Below, piece by piece: positions 8,844 through 15,942 of a DNA stretch of 64,000 nt. How positions within the stretch are numbered: position 1 is the first letter of the stretch; each line of letters begins with the position of its first letter. The DNA is from Roseovarius nitratireducens (GTDB lineage: Bacteria > Pseudomonadota > Alphaproteobacteria > Rhodobacterales > Rhodobacteraceae), in the NCBI RefSeq assembly GCF_002925845.1, contig NZ_PDNI01000058.1, forward strand, positions 198,276 through 262,275. The letters are read 5' to 3'. The position numbers and the translations under genes were made by a program. The notes beneath the pieces are model-generated. The model was not told the DNA's origin and made no database searches. It worked only from the letters and a program-made list of their open reading frames with translations.

Positions 8844-10682
8844 TCAGTTGAAATTGGCATGGACGGCGTTGATCGCCGCCTGGTCGAGATTGACGCCCGC
8901 GCGCTCTCGAATATCGTTGGCGAGAAGCTGGAACAGATCCAGCGCCCGCGCGCTCTCGATCTGCGTGCGCAGGCTCTCGGCGATGCGCGCAAGATCGGGG
9001 TCGTCTTCGGCGGGGGGGACGATCCCGTCGAGCCGCAGGATATGGATACGGCCCGCCCCCTCGATCACGCGCACCTCGCCTTGGGTCATGGAGAATACCG
9101 TCTCGATGAAATCCGGCGGTGCGTCGGCGCGGTAATCGCGCCGCGTGATGCCGTCGAGCTCGGTCGGCGATAGCCCCTGCGCGGCAAAGCTCTCGCCTCT
9201 GCGCAAGGCCTCGATGGCAGGCGCGGCCTGTTCCTTGAGCGCCGTGACCACCGCCTGTCGGCGCCAGCCCCGTTCTACCGCGTCGCGCACCTCTTCGAGC
9301 GGGCGGATGCGCGGCTCGCGGGTCCCGTCGAGGCGCAGCGCAAAGGCCCCGCCATCGCCCAGCGCCTCGATCTGCGGGTAGTCACCTTGCTGCACCTCGG
9401 TCGCTGCCGCGCGAAACGCCGGGTAACCCGCGATTCCCTCGGCAAGCTCCGGATGCCAGGCGACCTCGCCAAGCTCCATCTCGGTCTGCTGCGCCACTTC
9501 CTCCAGCGTCGCGCCCGCCGCGAGCATGTCGTCCGCGGTCTCCGACACGGTGTCGATCACCCGGCGCGCGCGGTCGGCGGCCAGCGTCTCGCGCAATTGC
9601 GGCACCGCCTCCTCGAACGGGGTGGTGCGCGCCGCGAGCACCGCGTTGACGCGAAACAGCGCCGGGCCCAGGTCGATCTCGACCGGGCCGGTCACCTCGC
9701 CCGCCGGCGTGTCGAACACCGCATCGGCGGCGGGGCCCAGGTCGGCGGCGCTCACGTCACCCAGATCGACATCGGCCATGTCGAGCCCGCGCTCCGTGAC
9801 CAGCGTCTCGAAATCCTCGCCCGCCTCGATCCGGGCCATTGCATCGCGCGCGGCGGCCTCGTCGGAAAAGACCAGCCGCTCGACCAGCCGCCGCTCGGGC
9901 GTGTTGAACTCGGCCTCGCGCTCCTCGTAGGCGGCGCGCAGCGCGGCCTCGTCCACCTCGACCGTATCGACGAGCATTTCCGGCGTGACCCGCACATAGG
10001 TGATCTGCCGCGTCTCGGGCGTGGTGAATTCGGGCAGGTGGGACTGGTGGTAGGCGCGCAGATCCTCCTCGGTGGGCGCGGGCAGACCGGTCCGCAGATC
10101 GCCGCGGTCGAGTATCGCAAAGGCCAGGCTGCGCCGCTCGCCGAGATAGCTCAGCACCGTATCGACCTGGGCCTGGGGCGCCGACACCCCGGAGAGCGCC
10201 GCGTCCTGCACCAGTGATGCCGCCGTCTCGGCGCGGATGCTGGCCTCGAACTCAGCCTCGTTCAGCCCCGCCTGCTCCAGCGCGAAACGATAGGATTCGC
10301 GGTCGAACCCGCCACCCGCGCCCTGGAACGCCTGGATCGACACGATCTCGTCGCGCAGCGTCTCGTCGCCCACAGATATCCCGAGCACATGTGCCTCATG
10401 TTCGAGCGCGGCTTGCGAGACGAGGCGCGACAGCACCCGCCGATCGAGCCCCGCCGCCTCGGCCTCGGCCATGCTGATCGACTCGCCCCGCTCGGCGGCA
10501 AGCGCCTCGATCTCGTTACGCAGCGCGCGGGCGTAGGTCTGCACGTCGATCTCGGCGGTCCCGACCGAGCCGATGCTCTGCACCCGCCCGCCCAGATTGG
10601 TGATACCGAAACCGCCGAGCCCGATGATGAGAAGCCCCATGAGGATCCACATCGCACCCTTGGAAATGCTCTTGCCCGCCAT
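8844..10682 (-). CDS. PpiD-like periplasmic peptidyl-prolyl isomerase (SurA N-terminal/parvulin)
   Basis: About 612 aa, with one N-terminal membrane helix (GAMWILMGLLIIGLGGFG), a SurA-N-like helical region to about residue 230, a parvulin (PPIC) region roughly 240-370 and a second helical half. This is the PpiD layout: a membrane-anchored folding factor for proteins leaving the Sec translocon. I chose the ATG at 10682, with GGGGTG just upstream, over an in-frame GTG two codons earlier. The parvulin part is divergent, so isomerase activity is uncertain. It is followed after 12 bp by trpE. Confidence 0.8.
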   Translation of the reverse strand: MAGKSISKGAMWILMGLLIIGLGGFGITNLGGRVQSIGSVGTAEIDVQTYARALRNEIEALAAERGESISMAEAEAAGLDRRVLSRLVSQAALEHEAHVLGISVGDETLRDEIVSIQAFQGAGGGFDRESYRFALEQAGLNEAEFEASIRAETAASLVQDAALSGVSAPQAQVDTVLSYLGERRSLAFAILDRGDLRTGLPAPTEEDLRAYHQSHLPEFTTPETRQITYVRVTPEMLVDTVEVDEAALRAAYEEREAEFNTPERRLVERLVFSDEAAARDAMARIEAGEDFETLVTERGLDMADVDLGDVSAADLGPAADAVFDTPAGEVTGPVEIDLGPALFRVNAVLAARTTPFEEAVPQLRETLAADRARRVIDTVSETADDMLAAGATLEEVAQQTEMELGEVAWHPELAEGIAGYPAFRAAATEVQQGDYPQIEALGDGGAFALRLDGTREPRIRPLEEVRDAVERGWRRQAVVTALKEQAAPAIEALRRGESFAAQGLSPTELDGITRRDYRADAPPDFIETVFSMTQGEVRVIEGAGRIHILRLDGIVPPAEDDPDLARIAESLRTQIESARALDLFQLLANDIRERAGVNLDQAAINAVHANFN

Positions 10683-10763
10683 CGTCACCCCTGCCGGTTT
10701 TCTCAGTCCGGACCTGTCTATGCGCTGCGCCGGGGCGGGGCAAGGGGCCGCGCCGGGCGCTGC

Positions 10764-11264
10764 TCAGGCCCCGCGATAGGGCTCGACATATTGCAGCGCC
10801 ATGTCCCACGGAAAGAAGATCCAGGTATCCTGGCTCACCTCGGTGACAAAGGTGTGGACCTGCGCGCGCCCCAGCGGCTTGGCATAGACGGTGGCGACAT
10901 GTGCGCGCGGCAGGTGCGCGCGGACCACCTCCAGTGTGCGGCCGGTATCGACCAGGTCATCGACGATCAGCACGCCCGCGCCGTCGCCCACCACGTCCGC
11001 GTCCGGCGACTTGATGACCACCGGCTCGGATTGGGTCTGGTGGTCGTAGGACTTGACGCTGATCGTGTCGACCACGCGGATGTCAAGCTCGCGCGCGACG
11101 ATCATCGCCGGGGCCATGCCGCCGCGGGTGATCGCCACCACCGCGCGCCAGCCGCCCTCGGGCGCCTCGCCCTGCAACCGCCAGGCCAGCGCGCGCGCAT
11201 CGCGGTGGAGCTGATCCCAGCTTACGTGAAAGCCCTTTTCATGCGGCAGACGGTTCGGGGTCAT
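10764..11264 (-). CDS. gpt: Xanthine phosphoribosyltransferase
   Basis: A purine salvage enzyme (166 aa) resembling E. coli Gpt. The PRPP-binding motif [13 protein letters not shown] and the [25 protein letters not shown] segment are present, and the [15 protein letters not shown] end is typical. Two starts compete. The ATG at 11264 matches the family start ([12 protein letters not shown]). A GTG at 11273 overlaps the preceding stop (GTGA) and would add three residues. The gene is probably coupled to the upstream LysE-type exporter. Confidence 0.9.
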   Translation of the reverse strand: MTPNRLPHEKGFHVSWDQLHRDARALAWRLQGEAPEGGWRAVVAITRGGMAPAMIVARELDIRVVDTISVKSYDHQTQSEPVVIKSPDADVVGDGAGVLIVDDLVDTGRTLEVVRAHLPRAHVATVYAKPLGRAQVHTFVTEVSQDTWIFFPWDMALQYVEPYRGA

Positions 11265-11269
11265 GGCAA

Positions 11270-11875
11270 TCACCTGTCAGTCAAGAGTTTGAGGCCCAGC
11301 GCGCCAAGCATCACCGCCGCCGCGCGGTCGATCCACGGCTTGGCGCCGAGATAGACGCGCCGCGCGGGCGCCCCGCTCAGCAGCATGGCAAAGCCCGAAT
11401 AGAATACCCATTCCACGGCCATGTGGTTGGCGGTGATGAGCGCGATTTCGGTGGCCGACAGGCCCTTGGGAAACACCACGATCAGCACCGAGGCCGCGAA
11501 CAGCACCGATTTCGGATTGCCCAGGTTGATCAGCGCGCCATCGACAAATGCGCGCCCGCGCGGCTTGTGCGTGGCCTCTGCGACGGGGGCGCGCGCCGCC
11601 CGCCACGTCCTCCACGCGATGTAGATCAGATAGGCCGCGCCGCCCAGCCTGAGCGCGGTATACGCCCACGGAAACAGCGTGAAGAGGGCCTCCAGCCCCA
11701 GCAATGCCGCCAGTGTCCAGCCCGCAGCCACGAGCCCAAGCCCCATGCCCGCAGCGATCCCCGCGCCACGCCCGAAGGCCAGCGCCGTGCGCAGCGCGAA
11801 CAGCAGCGCCGGGCCGGGGCTGAGGATCGCGGCGGCCAGCACCGCGTTGAAGGCGAGGAGATCGAGCGCGGTCAC
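11270..11875 (-). CDS. LysE/RhtB-family amino-acid exporter
   Basis: The 201-aa protein is almost entirely hydrophobic, with about five to six predicted membrane helices. It carries the LysE-family N-terminal [14 protein letters not shown] motif and a [10 protein letters not shown] motif after the cytoplasmic loop. The family exports amino acids or related metabolites; the substrate cannot be read from sequence. Start is GTG. It lies between fabI and gpt on the same strand, with a short overlap onto gpt. Confidence 0.85.
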   Translation of the reverse strand: MTALDLLAFNAVLAAAILSPGPALLFALRTALAFGRGAGIAAGMGLGLVAAGWTLAALLGLEALFTLFPWAYTALRLGGAAYLIYIAWRTWRAARAPVAEATHKPRGRAFVDGALINLGNPKSVLFAASVLIVVFPKGLSATEIALITANHMAVEWVFYSGFAMLLSGAPARRVYLGAKPWIDRAAAVMLGALGLKLLTDR

Positions 11876-11886
11876 GGGACCTGCCC

Positions 11887-12693
11887 TCAGGTCGCGTCGA
11901 TATCTGGGGCGTCGACGGCCTTCATGCCGACGACGTGATAGCCCGCGTCCACGTGCAGCGTCTCGCCGGTCACGCCCGAACCAAGATCGCTGAGCATGTA
12001 GAGCGCCGAGCGGCCCACGTCGTCGATCGTCACGTTACGCCGTAGCGGTGAATTGAGCTCGTTCCATTTCAGGATATAGCGGAAATCGCCGATGCCCGAG
12101 GCGGCCAGCGTGCGGATCGGCCCGGCGCTGATGGCATTGACGCGGATGCCGTCGCGGCCGAGGTCCTCGGCCATGTACTTGACCGATGCCTCCAGCGCCG
12201 CCTTGGCCACGCCCATGACGTTGTAATGCGGCATGACCTGCTCGGCACCGTAATAGGTCAGCGTCAGCGCCGATCCGCCCGCGCCCATCATCTTTTCCGC
12301 GCGCTGCATCACGGCGGTGAAAGAATAGACCGAGATATCCATCGTGCGCAGGAAATTGTCGCGGCTGGTATCGACGTAGCGGCCACGCAGCTCGTTCTTG
12401 TCGGAAAAGCCGATGGCATGAACGATGAAATCGAGCCCGTCCCAGCGCTGTCCGAGATCGGCGAAAAGCGCATCGACAGAGGCCATGTCGGCCACGTCGC
12501 AGGGCAGCACGATATCCGAGCCCAGCTCGGCGGCGAGCGGCCCGACCCGCTTTTTCAACGCTTCGCCCTGGTAGCTGAAGGCGAGATCGGCGCCGGCATC
12601 GGCGCATGCTTTGGCGATGCCCCACGCAATGGACTTGTCATTGGCAAGCCCCATGATAAGCCCGCGCTTGCCCGTCATCAGTGTGTTCGACAT
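11887..12693 (-). CDS. fabI: Enoyl-ACP reductase (NADH) FabI
   Basis: A 268-aa short-chain-dehydrogenase-type enzyme that reduces enoyl-ACP in the last step of each fatty acid elongation round. The cofactor region GLANDKSIAWGIA and the FabI catalytic spacing Y-(x6)-K (YNVMGVAK, with an upstream Tyr in TYYGAEQVM) are both present. The start MSNTLMTGKRGLIMG is the usual one; six further in-frame codons upstream are ignored. It is divergent from pdxH. Confidence 0.95.
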   Translation of the reverse strand: MSNTLMTGKRGLIMGLANDKSIAWGIAKACADAGADLAFSYQGEALKKRVGPLAAELGSDIVLPCDVADMASVDALFADLGQRWDGLDFIVHAIGFSDKNELRGRYVDTSRDNFLRTMDISVYSFTAVMQRAEKMMGAGGSALTLTYYGAEQVMPHYNVMGVAKAALEASVKYMAEDLGRDGIRVNAISAGPIRTLAASGIGDFRYILKWNELNSPLRRNVTIDDVGRSALYMLSDLGSGVTGETLHVDAGYHVVGMKAVDAPDIDAT

Positions 12694-12853
12694 TCCCAGC
12701 CCCCGCCACATCGCTTTTGCCGACCTTTAGGCGATAGGGCAGGGTGCATCAAGCCCGCCCGCACGCTGCCGGGGCGGCCGGTGGGCGGAGATTGACGTTG
12801 ACTTGGCGTCGCGTCACCCCAAACTCGCATGAAACGAAGGCTGGAGCAGAAGA

Positions 12854-13456
12854 ATGGAACGAGAAGGAATATTCGCGGGCGATGACCCTTTTGTGATCGC
12901 GCGGCGTTGGCTGGACGAGGCCGGCGGGACCGAGATCAACGATCCCAACGCGATGTCGCTTGCCACGGCGGATGCGCAGGGCATGCCCAATGTGCGGATG
13001 GTCCTGCTCAAGGAGATCGCGGCGGACGGGTTCGTCTTCTACACCAATTACGGCTCGGCCAAGGGCCGCGAGCTTGACGCACGCCCGATGGCGGCAGGGG
13101 TGTTGCACTGGAAATCGCTGCGTCGGCAGCTTCGCTTTCGCGGCCATGTCACGCGCGAGGAGGGGCAGAAGGCGGATGCCTATTTCGCCTCCCGCTCGCT
13201 CAAGAGCCGGCTTGGCGCGTGGGCGTCCGAGCAGTCGCGACCGCTCGCCTCGCGCACCGCGCTGATGGCCGAGGTCGCCCGCGTGACGGCACAAAAGGGT
13301 ACGCATCCGCCACGACCACCCTTTTGGGGAGGTTTCAAGATCACGCCGATTGAGATTGAATTCTGGGCGGACGGGGCGTTTCGCCTTCACGACCGGTTTG
13401 CGTGGCGTCGCAAGGCGGCTGGCGAGGCGTGGGAAATTCTGCGGCTCAACCCCTGA
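12854..13456 (+). CDS. pdxH: Pyridoxine/pyridoxamine 5'-phosphate oxidase
   Basis: A 200-aa FMN enzyme that forms pyridoxal 5'-phosphate. It shows the PdxH order: [37 protein letters not shown] (FMN site), [15 protein letters not shown], a substrate loop with [11 protein letters not shown], and the C-terminal WEILRLNP. The ATG has GGAG about 10 nt upstream. The length is close to the family's usual 200-220 aa. Confidence 0.94.
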   Translation: MEREGIFAGDDPFVIARRWLDEAGGTEINDPNAMSLATADAQGMPNVRMVLLKEIAADGFVFYTNYGSAKGRELDARPMAAGVLHWKSLRRQLRFRGHVTREEGQKADAYFASRSLKSRLGAWASEQSRPLASRTALMAEVARVTAQKGTHPPRPPFWGGFKITPIEIEFWADGAFRLHDRFAWRRKAAGEAWEILRLNP

Positions 13457-13578
13457 ATTTCGCGTTTCGTGAAATGCAAGGGTTTGTGTTGCAAAGGGAT
13501 TTTTGGGTTGCATACGGGTTCTAATATGACGCATCTGTGAAAACGGTCTTGGGGATGAAGGCTGTTAGGTAGGGCAGA

Positions 13579-14112
13579 GTGACAACAGACGAGAATGAAA
13601 TTCGCCGGGTCAGGGGCCGGGTGAAATGGTTCGATCCGGTCAAGGGCTTTGGCTTCGTGCTGGCCGACGAGGGCGGACCTGACATCCTGCTGCACGCCAA
13701 CGTGCTGCGTAATTTCGGGCAAAGCTCTGTCGCCGACCGCGCCGGGGTGGAGCTTGACGTGCAGGATACCGCGCGCGGACGGCAGGCGGTCCTGGTTCAC
13801 GCCATCGAGCCTCCCGAGGATTCCGATAGCACCGGGCTCGCCGACCTGGAGGAGGTGGACGAGGCCGCGCTGCGCGCCGTCCCGCTGGAACCCGCGCGGG
13901 TCAAGTGGTTCGACAAGGGCAAGGGCTTCGGCTTTGCCAACACCTTCGGCTGCGCCGAGGACGTGTTCCTGCATATCGAGGTGCTGCGCCGCTCCGGGCT
14001 CGCCGATGTCCAGCCCGGCGAGGCGCTGGCCATTCGCGTGATCGATGGTAAAAGGGGACGGATGGCGACCGAGGTGTGTGGATGGGAAGCGGCGATTCGC
14101 TCAGACGACTGA
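13579..14112 (+). CDS. Double cold-shock-domain protein
   Basis: The 177-aa protein contains two cold-shock domains, about residues 10-75 and 105-172. Each carries RNP-like motifs (VKWFDPVKGFGFV / DILLH and VKWFDKGKGFGFA / DVFLH), joined by an acidic linker. Such proteins bind single-stranded nucleic acid. The only in-frame start at the right place is GTG. A 122-bp leader without a gene separates it from pdxH. The last 10 codons overlap the next gene. Confidence 0.88.
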   Translation: MTTDENEIRRVRGRVKWFDPVKGFGFVLADEGGPDILLHANVLRNFGQSSVADRAGVELDVQDTARGRQAVLVHAIEPPEDSDSTGLADLEEVDEAALRAVPLEPARVKWFDKGKGFGFANTFGCAEDVFLHIEVLRRSGLADVQPGEALAIRVIDGKRGRMATEVCGWEAAIRSDD

Positions 14113-14576
14113 TCGGGGCAATCGTCCTGGTGCTTGCGGGCGGTGCGGCGATGGCCGGGACCTGCCGCGAGGGCACGGCGCAACTGCGCGGCCCGGGTGG
14201 CGAGGCGGTATTCCGCGTCGAAATCGCCGATTCCGAGGCCGAACGCGCGCAGGGATTGATGAACCGCGAGTCTCTCGCCGCCTCCGCCGGGATGCTGTTC
14301 GTCTACCCGCGCCCGCAGCAGGTGGGCTTCTGGATGAAAAACACGCTCATCCCCCTCGACATGATCTTCATGGATGCCAGCGGCACGGTGCGCCGCGTCC
14401 ACCACGAGGCGCAGCCCCACGACACCCGCCCGGTCATGGGCGGTAACGGCATACAGACCGTGCTCGAGATCAACGGCGGAATGGCGCGGCGGATCGGCAT
14501 CGCGCCGGGCTGGGAAATGCGTCACCCCGCCGTCGATCAGGAGGCCGCCGCCTGGCCCTGCGACGCGGCACAATAA
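14082..14576 (+). CDS. Exported DUF192 family protein
   Basis: About 164 aa with an N-terminal signal peptide (LIGAIVLVLAGGAAMA, cleavage near residue 25) and one DUF192 domain. The domain shows RAQGLMNRESLAASAGMLF, FWMKNTLIPLDMIF and VLEINGGMARRIGI. The biochemical role of this family is not established. The ATG follows GAGGTG at good spacing; a GTG two codons earlier is possible. It overlaps the 3' end of the cold-shock gene by about 30 bp. Confidence 0.8.
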   Translation: MGSGDSLRRLIGAIVLVLAGGAAMAGTCREGTAQLRGPGGEAVFRVEIADSEAERAQGLMNRESLAASAGMLFVYPRPQQVGFWMKNTLIPLDMIFMDASGTVRRVHHEAQPHDTRPVMGGNGIQTVLEINGGMARRIGIAPGWEMRHPAVDQEAAAWPCDAAQ

Positions 14577-14640
14577 CCACCGCGCCGCCCCGGTTTCCGC
14601 TTTCCAATCCGCGCGATGGCGATTATCTAGACCCATGGTC

Positions 14641-14717
14641 CGGGGCGTGGCGCAGTCTGGTAGCGCACCTGTTTTGGGTACAGGGGGTCGTGAGTTCGAA
14701 TCTCGCCGCCCCGACCA
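14641..14717 (+). tRNA. tRNA-Pro(UGG)
   Basis: A 77-nt cloverleaf with acceptor CGGGGCG/CGCCCCG, discriminator A and encoded CCA. The anticodon arm is CCTGT-TTTGGGT-ACAGG, which gives anticodon UGG. The T-arm GAGTTCGAATCTC is normal. Its 3' part is the left copy of a 45-bp repeat, so the gene is the integration site of a small islet. Confidence 0.96.
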
Positions 14718-14720
14718 TCC
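14676..14720 (+). repeat. attL-like 45-bp direct repeat inside tRNA-Pro
   Basis: It runs from the second anticodon base of tRNA-Pro through CCA and three bases beyond, and is identical to 15500-15544. A repeat covering the 3' half of a tRNA gene is the usual attachment-site layout of tRNA-integrating elements. Confidence 0.9.
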
Positions 14721-14734
14721 TAAGGGGGCCGCGC

Positions 14735-15487
14735 ATGCTGGATTCTGAACTTCTTCTTTGCTTCGCCGACAGGTTTTACGGGTACGGAGACCTCACCGCA
14801 CCGATCTGGTTCATCGGTATGGAGGAAGGCGGCGGGGGTGAGGAAAATATTCGAAAGCGACTAGAGACCTGGGACGCGCGCGGCCGGAAACAGCTGGAGG
14901 ATATCGCAGGTTATCATGAGGCAATGACCGCCGAAGACCTGACGCGTAGGAAACGTGTTCGAATCCAGCCCACGTGGGAAAAACTCATTTACTTTCAGAT
15001 GGCAGCGGAGGCCGGCACGCCGACGCGTGAGGGTGTGCGAGCCTTCCAGAAGTTCATTCTGGGGCGTGAAGCCTCTGCCACATGCCTCCTCGAACTCATG
15101 CCGCTGCCCAAGAAAACCGCAGGTTCGTGGCCATACGGCACTTGGACCGACGTTCCTGAACTCTGGTCAAGAAGTCTCTATTTCGCTCACTTCGCAGTCA
15201 AACGCGCAACTGCTCTCCGCCAATTGATTGAGGACCACAGCCCCAAGGTCGTGGTGTTCTACGGCAAGAGCGCAGAGTTTTCATGCCATTGGCCGTGGAT
15301 TGCCGGGGTCAAGCTCTCAGACTGGGAGGATGCCGACAAATGGCACGTGACTGAACGTGGTGGCGTCCACTACATGATCGCGCCGCATCCGGTTTCGCAC
15401 GGCTCTCGCAATGAAGTCTGGAGCGATATGGGGGCACGGGTGTCAGGGCGTGTAGAGGTGAAGCGGCCTCCCATTTTCAACGCGTGA
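14735..15487 (+). CDS. Islet cargo protein of unknown function (uracil-DNA-glycosylase-fold-like)
   Basis: A 250-aa protein I do not recognise by name. An early block, APIWFIGMEEGGGG, and a late block, MIAPHPVSHGSRNE, resemble in order and character the IGxxPG and HPS motifs of the uracil-DNA glycosylase superfamily. A VVVFYGKSAEF strand lies between them. The match is weak, so function is open. The ATG follows a GGGGG ribosome site; the frame also extends upstream into the tRNA gene, which is not used. Codon use is clearly less GC-rich than in the neighbours, and the gene fills almost the whole islet, so it is the cargo. No integrase accompanies it. Confidence 0.7.
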   Translation: MLDSELLLCFADRFYGYGDLTAPIWFIGMEEGGGGEENIRKRLETWDARGRKQLEDIAGYHEAMTAEDLTRRKRVRIQPTWEKLIYFQMAAEAGTPTREGVRAFQKFILGREASATCLLELMPLPKKTAGSWPYGTWTDVPELWSRSLYFAHFAVKRATALRQLIEDHSPKVVVFYGKSAEFSCHWPWIAGVKLSDWEDADKWHVTERGGVHYMIAPHPVSHGSRNEVWSDMGARVSGRVEVKRPPIFNA

Positions 15488-15499
15488 TATCCATATTCC

Positions 15500-15544
15500 G
15501 GGTACAGGGGGTCGTGAGTTCGAATCTCGCCGCCCCGACCATCC
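15500..15544 (+). repeat. attR-like 45-bp direct repeat (partial tRNA-Pro)
   Basis: Identical to 14676-14720. It lacks the 5' half of a tRNA, so it is a tRNA fragment and not a second tRNA gene. Confidence 0.9.
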
Positions 15545-15776
15545 CGCCGCCCAAGGCGCGTGCGCGAGCACATCTTTCATGCAATTCTTCAGCTTGCCCT
15601 GCTAAGCGCCGGTGGTCCCAGCGCTTTCCCGTGTCGCGCCACGCGCGGAGGAATCACGGCCCCGTGGCCGGCTCGGCACGACCCTCACAGTCAAATGGTT
15701 TTTCGACCGCCGGAGCGATTTTTTTCGTTGACCTGAGACCGTAATCTACGTCAGTTTGTGTGGGCGGACTGAAGAG

Positions 15777-15792
15777 CCACAATATATAGTGG
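15777..15792 (+). promoter_or_regulatory. NrdR box upstream of nrdJ
   Basis: The 16-bp sequence CCACAATATATAGTGG is a near-perfect palindrome and closely matches the NrdR-box consensus acaCwAtATaTwGtgt. NrdR represses ribonucleotide reductase genes when dATP is plentiful. I could not find a convincing second box at the usual distance of about 31 bp. Confidence 0.8.
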
Positions 15793-15837
15793 TCACGCCC
15801 GCGGGACGGTAAACCAGACATGAACCAAGCGGAGCAG

Positions 15838-15864
15838 CCGGAACGGTGCCCGCGCCCGTTCCGG
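15838..15864 (+). ncRNA. Hairpin in the nrdJ leader, possible cis-regulatory RNA
   Basis: A 9-bp perfect stem (CCGGAACGG / CCGTTCCGG) with a 9-nt loop lies about 80 nt before the nrdJ start. Structured leaders upstream of nrdJ have been proposed in marine bacteria, so it is worth a covariance test. I cannot show conservation here. Confidence 0.3.
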
Positions 15865-15942
15865 GCGCAACGGGCGCGACCGGACGAGCCAGCCGCATCA
15901 GGGCCAAAAGGCCGCAAGCAACGCGATTATGGGGCAGAGACA

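Larger units (their letters stand above)
14676..15544 (+). mobile_element. One-gene tRNA-Pro islet without integrase
   Basis: Two perfect 45-bp direct repeats bound a segment whose repeat-to-repeat unit is 824 bp. The left repeat completes an intact tRNA-Pro gene and the right one is the displaced original 3' tRNA end. Inside is a single lower-GC gene. The layout matches site-specific integration into a tRNA, but no recombinase is encoded, so movement must have been helped in trans or the integrase has been lost. Confidence 0.8.
15545..15942 (+). other. Promoter and leader region of nrdJ
   Basis: No gene is supported. The segment holds an NrdR-like box at 15777-15792 and, between it and the nrdJ ATG, a 150-nt GC-rich leader with a 9-bp perfect hairpin. 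An in-frame upstream ATG at 15820 would add 41 residues that do not resemble NrdJ. Confidence 0.6.

Noticed and set aside
15500-15544. A second tRNA-Pro gene
   Set aside because: Only the 3' half is present; there is no 5' acceptor or D-arm, so it is an attachment-site copy.
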